64,000 nucleotides of DNA from Sorangium cellulosum (GTDB lineage: Bacteria > Myxococcota_A > Polyangia > Polyangiales > Polyangiaceae). The stretch covers positions 10,053,501 through 10,117,500 of the forward strand of contig NZ_CP012670.1 in assembly GCF_004135735.1 (NCBI RefSeq). Reading direction: 5' to 3'. The notes under the pieces are model-generated. The model made no database searches. It saw only the letters and a list, made by a program, of their open reading frames with translations, and was not told the DNA's origin. This document shows positions 44,951 to 52,808 of this stretch, one piece after another; the first letter of the stretch is position 1; each line of letters opens with the position of its first letter. The translations under genes were made by a program, and so were the position numbers.

Positions 44951-45628
44951 ATGAGCTTCGTCCCGCTGCAGCCGCCCGATCTGCCCCCCATCCGCGCGCG
45001 AGGGACGCCCCGCTGCCGTGGCTGCGGCTTGCCGCGGGAGATGTGCCTCTGCGGCGCGCTGCCGCGGCTCCCGGTGCGCACGCGCGTCGTGCTGCTCACG
45101 CACCGGATCGAGCGCACCCGGAGCACCAACACGGGGCGGCTCGTCGCGCGCCTGCTGGACGGCGCGGAGGTGCGCGTGCGCGGCGAGATCGGGCCGCAGC
45201 CGCGCCCGCCGTTGCCGGAGGGGCGTCGGCTCGTGCTCTTCCCGTCGCCCGCGGCGCGCACCCTCTCGCCCGACGACGCGCGCGGCGAGCCGGCGGTGCT
45301 GCTCGTCCCCGACGGCAACTGGAACCAGGCGCGCCGGGCCTGCCACCGGGACCCCGACGCGCAGGGCGCCGAGCCGGTCACCCTCCCGGCGGGCGCGCCG
45401 AGCCGTTACGGCCTGCGGCGCGCTCCGCACCAGGGCGCCCTGTCGACGCTGGAGGCCGTCGCGCGCGCGCTCGGGCTGCTCGAGGGCGCGGACATCGAGC
45501 GGCGCATGATGGAGGCGTTCGACGTGTGGGTGCACCGCGCGACGCGCGTGCGGCTCACCGGGAAGCTGGAGGACGGGGCGCCGGCCCGGGAGCAAGGTGG
45601 ACAGGAGGCGCGGCTGCAGCGAGCATGA
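44951..45628 (+). CDS. DTW-domain tRNA-uridine aminocarboxypropyltransferase-like protein
   Basis: 225 aa. Four cysteines CRGCGLPREMCLC (about 22-34) start the domain; RVVLLTHRIERTRSTNTGRL follows. The family DTW motif appears as LVPDGNWNQAR (DGNW). SRYGLRRAPHQGALSTLEA is the C-terminal family segment. DTW proteins put acp3U on tRNA variable/D loops. The Thr-to-Asn change in the motif is notable. ATG at 44951 used. Confidence 0.85.
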   Translation: MSFVPLQPPDLPPIRARGTPRCRGCGLPREMCLCGALPRLPVRTRVVLLTHRIERTRSTNTGRLVARLLDGAEVRVRGEIGPQPRPPLPEGRRLVLFPSPAARTLSPDDARGEPAVLLVPDGNWNQARRACHRDPDAQGAEPVTLPAGAPSRYGLRRAPHQGALSTLEAVARALGLLEGADIERRMMEAFDVWVHRATRVRLTGKLEDGAPAREQGGQEARLQRA

Positions 45629-45713
45629 CTCAGGCGACGGATCGCGCCGATCCACCCCCCCGGCCGTTCGTCCTCGGGCGACAAGCGGTCTTGTTGAGCC
45701 CTTCGCCCCAGCG

Positions 45714-46454
45714 CTACTCGCCGCCGCCCGTGCCGCCCTCCCAGGACCCGCCGCCCGCGCCGCCCGCGCCGCCCGCGCCGCCCACGCCTGTGGCCCAGGA
45801 GCCGGTGGAGCCGTCGCCCGCGCCGCCCGTGCCCGTGGCCCAGGAGCCGGTGGAGGAGGCGCCGCCCGCGCCGCCCGCGCCGCCCGCGCCGTAGTAGTCG
45901 TCCGGATTTTCATGGACATCGATGCCGATGTTCAGCTTGCCGTTGAGCCACAGCGCCCTGTCCCCGATACCGAACCGATACTCGGCCCACGTCGTCGATC
46001 GCGGCGAGACGTAGACATAGATCTGCTGCGAGGAGAGCAGCGTGGCCTCCACGTTCGTCACCGTGTCGCCTTCGATCTTCTCGAAGCTCCAGCCGGGGAG
46101 CAGCGTGACGTAGTAACCGCCCTGCTCGAGATCGACGGTGATGGCGTCCGCGCCCGGATCGTGATCCTCGGTATTCACCGTCGACAGATAGTAGCCGCCC
46201 CCGCCGGTGGCGGTGGCGTTGCTGGCGGATCCCCCCGTGCCGTAATCCCAGGAGTAGTAGTTGCCCTGGATCTCGAACGTTGCATTGCGAAGCTGATAGC
46301 GCGCTCCGGAGGGCCCATTGGCCGCAAGCGGCAAGCTGAGCGATCCGAGCTCTGCTTCGTGATCGTCCGCTTGCGAGACGCAACCGACGAGCCCGACCGC
46401 GAACACCAGGCCGGCTGCCGCCAGCGACCCAAAGCCCTTGAAAGCGTTGAACAT
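45714..46454 (-). CDS. Gly-rich-tailed lipoprotein of unknown function
   Basis: 246 aa. Lipobox LVGC after FAVG; GGGAGGAGAG just before the ATG. The folded part (about 30-180) is strand-rich (YQLRNATFEIQGNYYSWDYG; YVYVSPRSTTWAEYRFGIG) and could be a jelly-roll. The last 65 residues are GAGGAGGASSTGSWATG-type repeats. Not recognised. The 345 bp upstream to the divergent propeller gene hold no gene. Confidence 0.65.
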   Translation of the reverse strand: MFNAFKGFGSLAAAGLVFAVGLVGCVSQADDHEAELGSLSLPLAANGPSGARYQLRNATFEIQGNYYSWDYGTGGSASNATATGGGGYYLSTVNTEDHDPGADAITVDLEQGGYYVTLLPGWSFEKIEGDTVTNVEATLLSSQQIYVYVSPRSTTWAEYRFGIGDRALWLNGKLNIGIDVHENPDDYYGAGGAGGAGGASSTGSWATGTGGAGDGSTGSWATGVGGAGGAGGAGGGSWEGGTGGGE

Positions 46455-46799
46455 TGATCTCTCCTCCCAAGCGACTGCTCGGCACCGGAGGCCGCGTTTG
46501 CCCTGGCCTGTCCCCGGTCCCGCTGGACAGCGCCAGAGAGCAATCGTCAAGCCAAGAGCGAACCCCCTCTGCTGGCGCCCATTTCGGCGGCAACCCAGCG
46601 ACATGACGCATCTGGGTTCGGCCAGTTTGTGCCAGAGTGGGGCGCGAACGTGTGCCGCAACGCCCCGTCTTGGTGGTCGGCGTGATCCTGCGATCGCGCC
46701 GCGCACAGGCCGGTACATCGCTGCGACGCCCGCTCGCTCGCGGGCGCGCGCTTGCTCGGCCGCGACGAGCCGCGCTACGACACCCGCAGGAGACCTCCC

Positions 46800-48275
46800 G
46801 TGCGATCCCCGCGCTCGCCCCGCGCCTCCGCCCGCGTCCGCGCGCTCCTCGTCGCGTCGGCCGGCGCGCTCGCGACGCTGGGCGCTGCCTGCGGCGGCGG
46901 GCAGACGCAGGGCGAGGCGTTCGACCCGCGCTGGAAGGACGACGGCGGCGCGGGCATCACCGCCTTCGCGCAGCGGCTCGCCGCGCAGCAGCTCGCCGGC
47001 AGGCCCATCCCCCTCGGCGCCGACGTGGCGGTCGGCGTCGCGGGCGACGGCGCGCGCAGGCTCGTGGGCGTGCCGCTCGACGGCGGCCCGGCGTGGACCT
47101 TCGCGCACCCGCTCGACGCGCGCCCCGCCGTCGCCGGGAGCGTCGTCGTCGGGCTCGGCCAGGGCGAGCTCTTCGCGCTCGACGCGCGCACCGGCAGGCC
47201 GCTCTGGACGCGGAACGCCGGCGGCAGGCTCCGCGGCGCGGGCGATGACGGCGAGACCACCGTGGTGTCGCTCGTGTCGACCACGGGCAGCACGAGCGTG
47301 GTGCTGGCCATCGGCCACGACGGGATGGTGCAGCGCCAGATCGAGGACGAGGCCGCCATCGGCGTCCCCGCCGTGGTGGGGCGCCACGCGCTCCTGCCCT
47401 GGCACGGGCGGTACGTCACGGTGTTCGACCTGCAGACGGGCGGCGAGGTGGCGCGGGGGGTCTTCCAGGCGCCGGTGAGCCACGCCTTCCTGAGCGGCGG
47501 CGCGATCTTCTTCGGCGGCGCGTCGGCGGCCACGCGGCTCGACGGGGCGATCGGCCTCGGCGCCGCGGGGCGCGCGTCGACCGTGGCGCTGCCGGATCGC
47601 GGGCTGCCCGGGGCGCCGGTCTGGATGGCCGACGGCACCGACGTGCTCCCGCCGGTCGCGTCGGCGTCGGACAGGGCGCGGCTCTATGCGCGCCCCCGGG
47701 CCCGAGGCGCGGCCGGGGTCGAGGGCGGGCGGTTCGCGGCGACCTATCTCCGGATCGCGGCCGGCTTCGACGCGCGCTCGGGCGCGCTCGCGTGGGTCCA
47801 CGCCGCGGACGCCGACCTCCTCGGCGGGGCCGCGTACGCCGGCGGGTTCGCGCTGTGCGACGCGCGCGGCGAGGTGACGCTGCTCGACGCGCAGCGCGGG
47901 ACCGTGGCGCGGCGCGCTTCGCTCGGCCAGCCGGTCGCGGCGTGCGTGGTGCAGGCGGACGGCCTTACCGCGGCGGAGCTCCCCGGGGCGCCGGCCGGGG
48001 CGCCGCCCGGCGGCGAGCCGAGCGCGTCGCGCGCCGGGCGGCTCGCGGCGCAGATCGAGCGCGCCGTGACCCTGCCGCAGCCGGAGCTCCTCCCCATGCA
48101 GCGGCTCCTGCTCCGCGAGCTCGCCGCCCTGCCGGGCGAAGGCGCCACGCGGGCGCTCAGCGACCTGGCGAGCGACGCGGCGACCCCGCCGTCGCTCGCC
48201 GAGGACGCGCGCGAGGCGCTCGCTGCGCGGCTAGACGGGGGCGGCGACATCCCCGAGGCGACCCCATCGCCCTGA
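46800..48275 (+). CDS. PQQ-like beta-propeller lipoprotein
   Basis: 491 aa from a GTG with AGGAG upstream. Lipobox LGAAC. From about residue 70 there are propeller-blade repeats: VVVGLGQGELFALDARTGRPLW, then YVTVFDLQTGGEVARG and FALCDARGEVTLLDAQRG. BamB/PQQ-repeat proteins act as scaffolds; this one has a C-terminal Ala-rich helical region (ALSDLASDAATPPSLAEDA). No BamA partner nearby, so its role is unknown. Confidence 0.78.
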   Translation: MRSPRSPRASARVRALLVASAGALATLGAACGGGQTQGEAFDPRWKDDGGAGITAFAQRLAAQQLAGRPIPLGADVAVGVAGDGARRLVGVPLDGGPAWTFAHPLDARPAVAGSVVVGLGQGELFALDARTGRPLWTRNAGGRLRGAGDDGETTVVSLVSTTGSTSVVLAIGHDGMVQRQIEDEAAIGVPAVVGRHALLPWHGRYVTVFDLQTGGEVARGVFQAPVSHAFLSGGAIFFGGASAATRLDGAIGLGAAGRASTVALPDRGLPGAPVWMADGTDVLPPVASASDRARLYARPRARGAAGVEGGRFAATYLRIAAGFDARSGALAWVHAADADLLGGAAYAGGFALCDARGEVTLLDAQRGTVARRASLGQPVAACVVQADGLTAAELPGAPAGAPPGGEPSASRAGRLAAQIERAVTLPQPELLPMQRLLLRELAALPGEGATRALSDLASDAATPPSLAEDAREALAARLDGGGDIPEATPSP

Positions 48276-48316
48276 GCCGCGTGGTGGCCGGCATGGCCCG
48301 GCATTCCAGGAGAGGT

Positions 48317-48558
48317 CGTCCAGGAACCGGGAGAGGTCGTCCAGGAACCGGGAGCGCTCGTCCAGGAACCGGGAGCGCTCGTCCAGGAACCGGGAGCGCT
48401 CGTCCAGGAACCGGGAGCGCTCGTCCAGGAACCGGGAGCGCTCGTCCAGGAACCGGGAGCGCTCGTCCAGGAACCGGGAGCGCTCGTCCAGGAACCGGGA
48501 GCGCTCGTCCAGGAACCGGGAGCGCTCGTCCAGGAACCGGGAGCGCTCGTCCAGGAGG
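48317..48558. repeat. 21-bp tandem repeat, 11 units plus a partial one
   Basis: Unit CGTCCAGGAACCGGGAGCGCT every 21 bp from 48317, nearly invariant except the first unit (GAGGT for GCGCT). It lies between two convergent genes (stops at 48275 and 48636). Heptad peptides result on both strands, without a start signal. The surrounding 48276-48635 holds no gene. Confidence 0.92.
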
Positions 48559-48635
48559 CAGGGTGAGCCCCGATCGCTCCCGCCCTCTCGCTTCGAGGCG
48601 CAGCCCGGCCACCCCGGGCCGCCGCTCCCGCGCCC

Positions 48636-49067
48636 TCAGCGCGGCTTGTCGTCGTCGTCCGACGGGTCCACCGCGATGCGGAGCCCGGGCTCTCCCGCCG
48701 CGGGCCCGGCCGGCGGCCTCGCACCGTCGTGGCCCTCGCGGCCCGCGGGATCCTCGCCGCTGGCAGGGCCATCCCCGCCAGGGCCCTCCCTGCCGGTGAG
48801 CTCCTCGCCACGGGCCTCGCGCTCCTCCGGCGTGAGGCCGGGGCGCGGCGCCGGCGCGCTCCCCTTGCTCAGCTCGGCGCCGAGCCGGCTCATCACGTTC
48901 GTCGTCGCGCGCACGAGCTCGCGGCCGGCGTCGTCGATCACCTTGCCCACGCTCGTGCGATCGAGGTCCCGGCGCAGCTCTCCGGCCGTCTTGCGGGCCG
49001 CGCGCCACAGCAGGCTCAGCCCCTGCTTGAGGTCCTCCTTCGGGTCGCGGTCGGGCTCCGAGCTCAT
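48636..49067 (-). CDS. Small hydrophilic protein of unknown function
   Basis: 143 aa. N-terminal helical region (PKEDLKQGLSLLWRAARKTA, then LRRDLDRTSVGKVIDDAGRE) followed by a disordered Gly/Pro/acidic C-terminus (DPSDDDDKPR). Resembles short myxobacterial proteins of no known role. The ATG at 49067 is used; upstream in-frame codons look non-coding. 98 bp from the diguanylate cyclase stop. Confidence 0.6.
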   Translation of the reverse strand: MSSEPDRDPKEDLKQGLSLLWRAARKTAGELRRDLDRTSVGKVIDDAGRELVRATTNVMSRLGAELSKGSAPAPRPGLTPEEREARGEELTGREGPGGDGPASGEDPAGREGHDGARPPAGPAAGEPGLRIAVDPSDDDDKPR

Positions 49068-49165
49068 CGCCACTCTATGTGCCCACCCGGGGGGCGCCGC
49101 AAGCGCACCCGCGACCCCCTCCGAGGCCGCCCCCGCCGTCATCATGCCCGTGCCGTCGTCTCACC

Positions 49166-51634
49166 TCACGCCGCGGTCTTCGGCTTGCTCCGCGGCTCGC
49201 CCTTCGGCGGCGTGCTGCGCAGGCCCGACGCCTCCGGCCCCGCCTTGGGCGGCGCGCTGCGCTGGCCCGGCGCCTCCGGCCCCGCCTTGGGCGGCGCGCT
49301 CCGCGGGGTGGGCGCCTCCGCCCCCGTCCTCGGCGCCCTGACCGAGGCGCGCTTGCCGGACGCTCCGCCGTCGTGACCGCCGCCCGCCGGCGGCAGCGCC
49401 GCGCCGGGAGGCGCGCTGCCGCCCGCACCCCGGCGCGGCGCCTCCGCCTCGTGCCTCGCCGGCGCGCCCGCCTCCGGCGCCGGCGGGTGCCCGCTGCCGG
49501 ACCGGATCGACGCCGACCACGCCGTCGAGCGGTTCCGGCCCGAGCGCTTCGAGACGTAGAGCGCCTCGTCCGCCGCCTTGAAGAGCTCCTCCCACGTGCC
49601 GCCGGCCTCGGGGTACGTGGCCACGCCGATCGAGCACGTCACCTGGAGCTGCGCCGGGCCGCTCGGGCCGGCCGCGTGGAACATGGTCCGGCCGAGCTCC
49701 TCGCGCACGCGCTCGGCCAGCAGCATCGCGCCGCGCGCGTCCGTCTCCTCGCAGATGACCACGAACTCCTCGCCGCCGAAGCGCGCGACCGCGTCCGTCG
49801 TGCGCTTCGCCCGCCGGAGCACGTCGCCCAGGCCCTTGATGATCACGTCGCCCACGTCGTGGCCGTACGTGTCGTTGACCTTCTTGAAATGGTCGATGTC
49901 CGTGACGAGCACCGACAGCCGCCGCGAGAAGCGCCGCGCGGCCGTGATCTTCTGCTCCGCCACCTCGAGCATCGCGCGCTTGTTGAGCAGCCCGGTGAGC
50001 CCGTCCATCGTCGCGAGCTCCTCCAGGCGCCTCATCATCCGCGCGTTCGAGAGCGACACGGCCATGTGGCTGGCCAGGACCTCCAGCGTGCTGCGCACCG
50101 AGTCCGTGAACGCCGCGCGCCGCCGCGAGCCGAGGACGAGCGTGCCGAGCGGCCGGTCGTGCACGAGCAGCGGCAGCACGATGATCGACGGCATCGGCGG
50201 CGGCGTCACCCGGCGGGTGAAGACGACCTGCCGCTTCTCGTCGTACTCGCCGCGGTAGGGGAGGGGGTGCCGGTTCTGCAGCACCATCGAGACGAGCCCG
50301 GCGTTGTGGCGGAACCTCTGCCCGGTCAGCTCGGCGCCGCCGTCGCCGCTCACGGCGCGGATCTCGTGCACCTTCTGCGCCTCGTCGTACAGCGTGACCG
50401 CGGCGAAATCGACGGACGTGATCTCGCACGCGCTCGTGACGCCCGCCTCGATGACGCCCGCCTCCGTGGTGGCGGCGCCGAGCGCCTCGGCGGCGCGGTA
50501 GAGCTTGCCCTGCTCCACCTTGGCGCGCTCTAGCTGCACGAACACGCGCTCGTTCTGGATGGCGCGCACGGCGTAGCGGGACGCCTCGTCGATGAGCTCG
50601 AGCTCCCGCGGCGAGAACGGCCGGTCCTCGACCCGATCGACGACGAGCACGCCGCGGAGCTGGCCGTGCTCGAACACCGGCAGGGCGCACACCGCGCGCA
50701 CCGGCGACGGGCCGACGTAGTACGGGAGCTTGTAGCCGGGCTTGAGGCCCGCGATGACGACCGGCGCGCGCTGCGTGATCGCCGCGCCGAAGACGCCGTC
50801 GCCCGAGAGGAACGGGCCCTCGGAGAGGTTCGGGGCGTCGCTCGCGAGCTCGCTGATGCGCAGGTGCGTGCCGGCGTCGTTCTGCCAGAGGAGCACGGCG
50901 GTGTAGAGCTCCAGCGACTCGCGCAAGAGGCGCAGCGCGAACAGCACCGACTGGTGGATCTCCTCGACGCCGGAGCGGGCGAGCCGCTCGTCGTCGCCCT
51001 TCGGGGAGGCGGCGCCGCGGGCCTGGGCCGGGGCGGCGAGCAGGCGGTAGCTGCGCGCGTCGTCGCGGAGCCGCTCGATCTCGGCCTGCAGGCGGGTGCG
51101 GGAGGCCTTGCGGACGCGGCCGATCTCGGCGCGGAGGATGGCCGCGTTCAGCACCGAGAAGACCGCCATGAAGCCGAGGTGCTGCGCGGCGGCGCCCCAC
51201 GCGATCGGGGCGCCGCGCGCGGCCGCGGCCGAGCGGATCGCGATCTCGAGGGCGGCGGCGGCGAGGGCCACGAGGACCGACGCCCCGGGGCGGGCGAACG
51301 CGCTCACGAGGGCGATGACCACGTAGAGCGCGGCGTGGGCGTCGCCGTCGAGCGAGCCGTCGACGCGGAGGATGGCGGCGAACGTGGCGACGATCAGGAG
51401 GGCGCCGACCTCGAGGTCGAGCAGCGCGCTCGCCTCGATGGCCGCGGCGCGGCGCCGCGCCCTGTGGACGAGCACCCCGAGCAGCACGAGCAGCGCCGCA
51501 CCCGCGGCGACGTCCGGGAGCCGCTCGGCCGCGTCGAGGACCACGAGCCCCCCGAGGGCCAGCGCGCAGGCGAGCGGCGCCGCATTGCGCGCGATGCGGC
51601 GGGCGGTGAGCACGGCGAGCACCAGGTTGGCCAT
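49166..51634 (-). CDS. Diguanylate cyclase (membrane, GAF-GAF-GGDEF)
   Basis: 822 aa. About six N-terminal membrane helices (1-175), a coiled stretch (RLQAEIERLRDDARSYRLL), a GAF domain (about 225-370), a second GAF (about 390-540) and a GGDEF domain. DHFKKVNDTYGHDVGD and RFGGEEFVVICEE give the active site. RTTD, exactly five residues before GGEEF, gives a product-inhibition I-site, so an active and regulated c-di-GMP synthase is predicted. The C-terminal 120 residues are low complexity with RSAPPKAGPEAPG repeats. Linked signal unknown. Confidence 0.92.
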   Translation of the reverse strand: MANLVLAVLTARRIARNAAPLACALALGGLVVLDAAERLPDVAAGAALLVLLGVLVHRARRRAAAIEASALLDLEVGALLIVATFAAILRVDGSLDGDAHAALYVVIALVSAFARPGASVLVALAAAALEIAIRSAAAARGAPIAWGAAAQHLGFMAVFSVLNAAILRAEIGRVRKASRTRLQAEIERLRDDARSYRLLAAPAQARGAASPKGDDERLARSGVEEIHQSVLFALRLLRESLELYTAVLLWQNDAGTHLRISELASDAPNLSEGPFLSGDGVFGAAITQRAPVVIAGLKPGYKLPYYVGPSPVRAVCALPVFEHGQLRGVLVVDRVEDRPFSPRELELIDEASRYAVRAIQNERVFVQLERAKVEQGKLYRAAEALGAATTEAGVIEAGVTSACEITSVDFAAVTLYDEAQKVHEIRAVSGDGGAELTGQRFRHNAGLVSMVLQNRHPLPYRGEYDEKRQVVFTRRVTPPPMPSIIVLPLLVHDRPLGTLVLGSRRRAAFTDSVRSTLEVLASHMAVSLSNARMMRRLEELATMDGLTGLLNKRAMLEVAEQKITAARRFSRRLSVLVTDIDHFKKVNDTYGHDVGDVIIKGLGDVLRRAKRTTDAVARFGGEEFVVICEETDARGAMLLAERVREELGRTMFHAAGPSGPAQLQVTCSIGVATYPEAGGTWEELFKAADEALYVSKRSGRNRSTAWSASIRSGSGHPPAPEAGAPARHEAEAPRRGAGGSAPPGAALPPAGGGHDGGASGKRASVRAPRTGAEAPTPRSAPPKAGPEAPGQRSAPPKAGPEASGLRSTPPKGEPRSKPKTAA

Positions 51635-51711
51635 GGGCTCGCATGCCGCTACCAGAGGTCGATCCTCCGGGCCCAGTTCTCTGCCGGGGGCGACCGTCCG
51701 ACGGTCTGGAT

Positions 51712-51841
51712 CCGGCCGGGGTGGTGGGGCGCTCCGGGGTGCTCACCTCCGGGGCTTGCGTTCCGGCGAGCCCCTGTCGTGGCTCGCCTGCACTCCAGCC
51801 CCTCCGGTGAGCACCCCGGAGCGCCCCACCACCCCGGCCGG
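51712..51841. repeat. Constant-core stem-loop element, copy E
   Basis: Perfect 36-bp arms (51712-51747 and 51806-51841) enclose a 58-nt core (51748-51805) identical to that of copy A. Arm ends resemble copy B (CCGGCCGGGG outside, GCTCACC inside), but the middle of the arm differs (GCGCTCCGGGGT against CACGCTGGGGG). Located 76 bp past the CPBP stop (51918) and 77 bp upstream of the cyclase start. Confidence 0.93.
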
Positions 51842-51860
51842 AGCGACGCAAGCCGGAGGT

Positions 51861-51900
51861 GGGGGTGTGCGGGTGGGAGGTGGGGATGTAGGTGGGAGGG
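51861..51900 (+). other. G-quadruplex-prone G runs
   Basis: Six runs of three or more G on the plus strand (GGGGG, GGG, GGG, GGGG, GGG, GGG) with loops of seven nt or fewer for the first four, beginning 17 bp 3' of the CPBP gene and next to element E. On the minus-strand transcript these are C runs, so any effect would be at DNA level. Confidence 0.45.
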
Positions 51901-51917
51901 CGCTCCTCGTTTGCGCG

Positions 51918-52778
51918 TCAGTTGAGGCCGACGGCGACGCTGGTGAGGCCGACCGTGACGTGGACGGCGGTGACGCCGATGAGGGTGCGGTGGCGCGCGT
52001 AGAAGAGGCCGAAGAGGACGCTCGCGGCGAAGGTGATGAGCGCGAAGCCCGGCGAGACGTACAGGTGGAAGACGCCGAAGAGCACCGACGTGATGACGAT
52101 GGGCGAGAGCCGACCGGCGTCGGGCAGGAGCCGCTCTAGCGACGTCTGGAGCACGCCGCGCGCGATGAGCTCCTGGACCAGGCAGTGCGGCCCGTAGCTC
52201 GCGAGGAAGATCGCGAACTCGAGGCGCGAGTAGCCCGCGACCGACCCCCAGACCAGCCACGGTTCGCCCCGGAGCGCGGGCCCCGCGCGGAGCGCGAGGC
52301 CCGCGGCGAAGGCGACGGCGGCGACGACGAGCGCCTCGCGGAGGCTCTGCCTCGCGCCCGAGAGCGTCACGCCGAGCTCGGCGAGCGGGAGCGGTTGCCG
52401 CCGGACGAACCACCCGATCGGGGCGAGGAGCAGCAGCAGCAGGCCCCACGACGACGCCATCTGGAGCAGCGGCGGCAGGTCCGCGCGGAGGACGTCCCGG
52501 ACGAGCTGCGCGACGGCGAAGAGGGCGAGGAGGACGAGGAAGAGCGCCGCGAGCTCCCGGCGCAGGCGCTGGGCCTCGCGTCCCTCGCGGCGCAGGCGCT
52601 CGATCTCGCGGCGGAGCAGCGCGAGCTCGGCGTCGCCCGCCGCGGGCAGGCCCGCGGGCTCGCCCGACGGGGCGCGCCGATCCGGCGGCGAGGAGAGCGC
52701 AGCGGAGGCCGCGGGGGCGGCGAGGAGGAGGTCGTGAGGCGCATCGGACGGCCCGGAGGAAGGTTCGATCAAGCGCAT
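51918..52778 (-). CDS. CPBP-family membrane protease-like protein
   Basis: 286 aa. Residues 1-50 are disordered, then a helical coil (LALLRREIERLRREGREAQR) and about six membrane helices. The family motif EExxxR reads QELIARGVL (QE for EE), and FHLYVSPGFALITFAASVLF and TAVHVTVG are the later His-bearing motifs. CPBP proteins include Rce1-type proteases and bacteriocin-immunity proteins. The Glu-to-Gln change may affect metal binding. Confidence 0.75.
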   Translation of the reverse strand: MRLIEPSSGPSDAPHDLLLAAPAASAALSSPPDRRAPSGEPAGLPAAGDAELALLRREIERLRREGREAQRLRRELAALFLVLLALFAVAQLVRDVLRADLPPLLQMASSWGLLLLLLAPIGWFVRRQPLPLAELGVTLSGARQSLREALVVAAVAFAAGLALRAGPALRGEPWLVWGSVAGYSRLEFAIFLASYGPHCLVQELIARGVLQTSLERLLPDAGRLSPIVITSVLFGVFHLYVSPGFALITFAASVLFGLFYARHRTLIGVTAVHVTVGLTSVAVGLN

Positions 52779-52808
52779 CGGACGGCTGCCGTTGTAGCAG
52801 CCGGCGTG

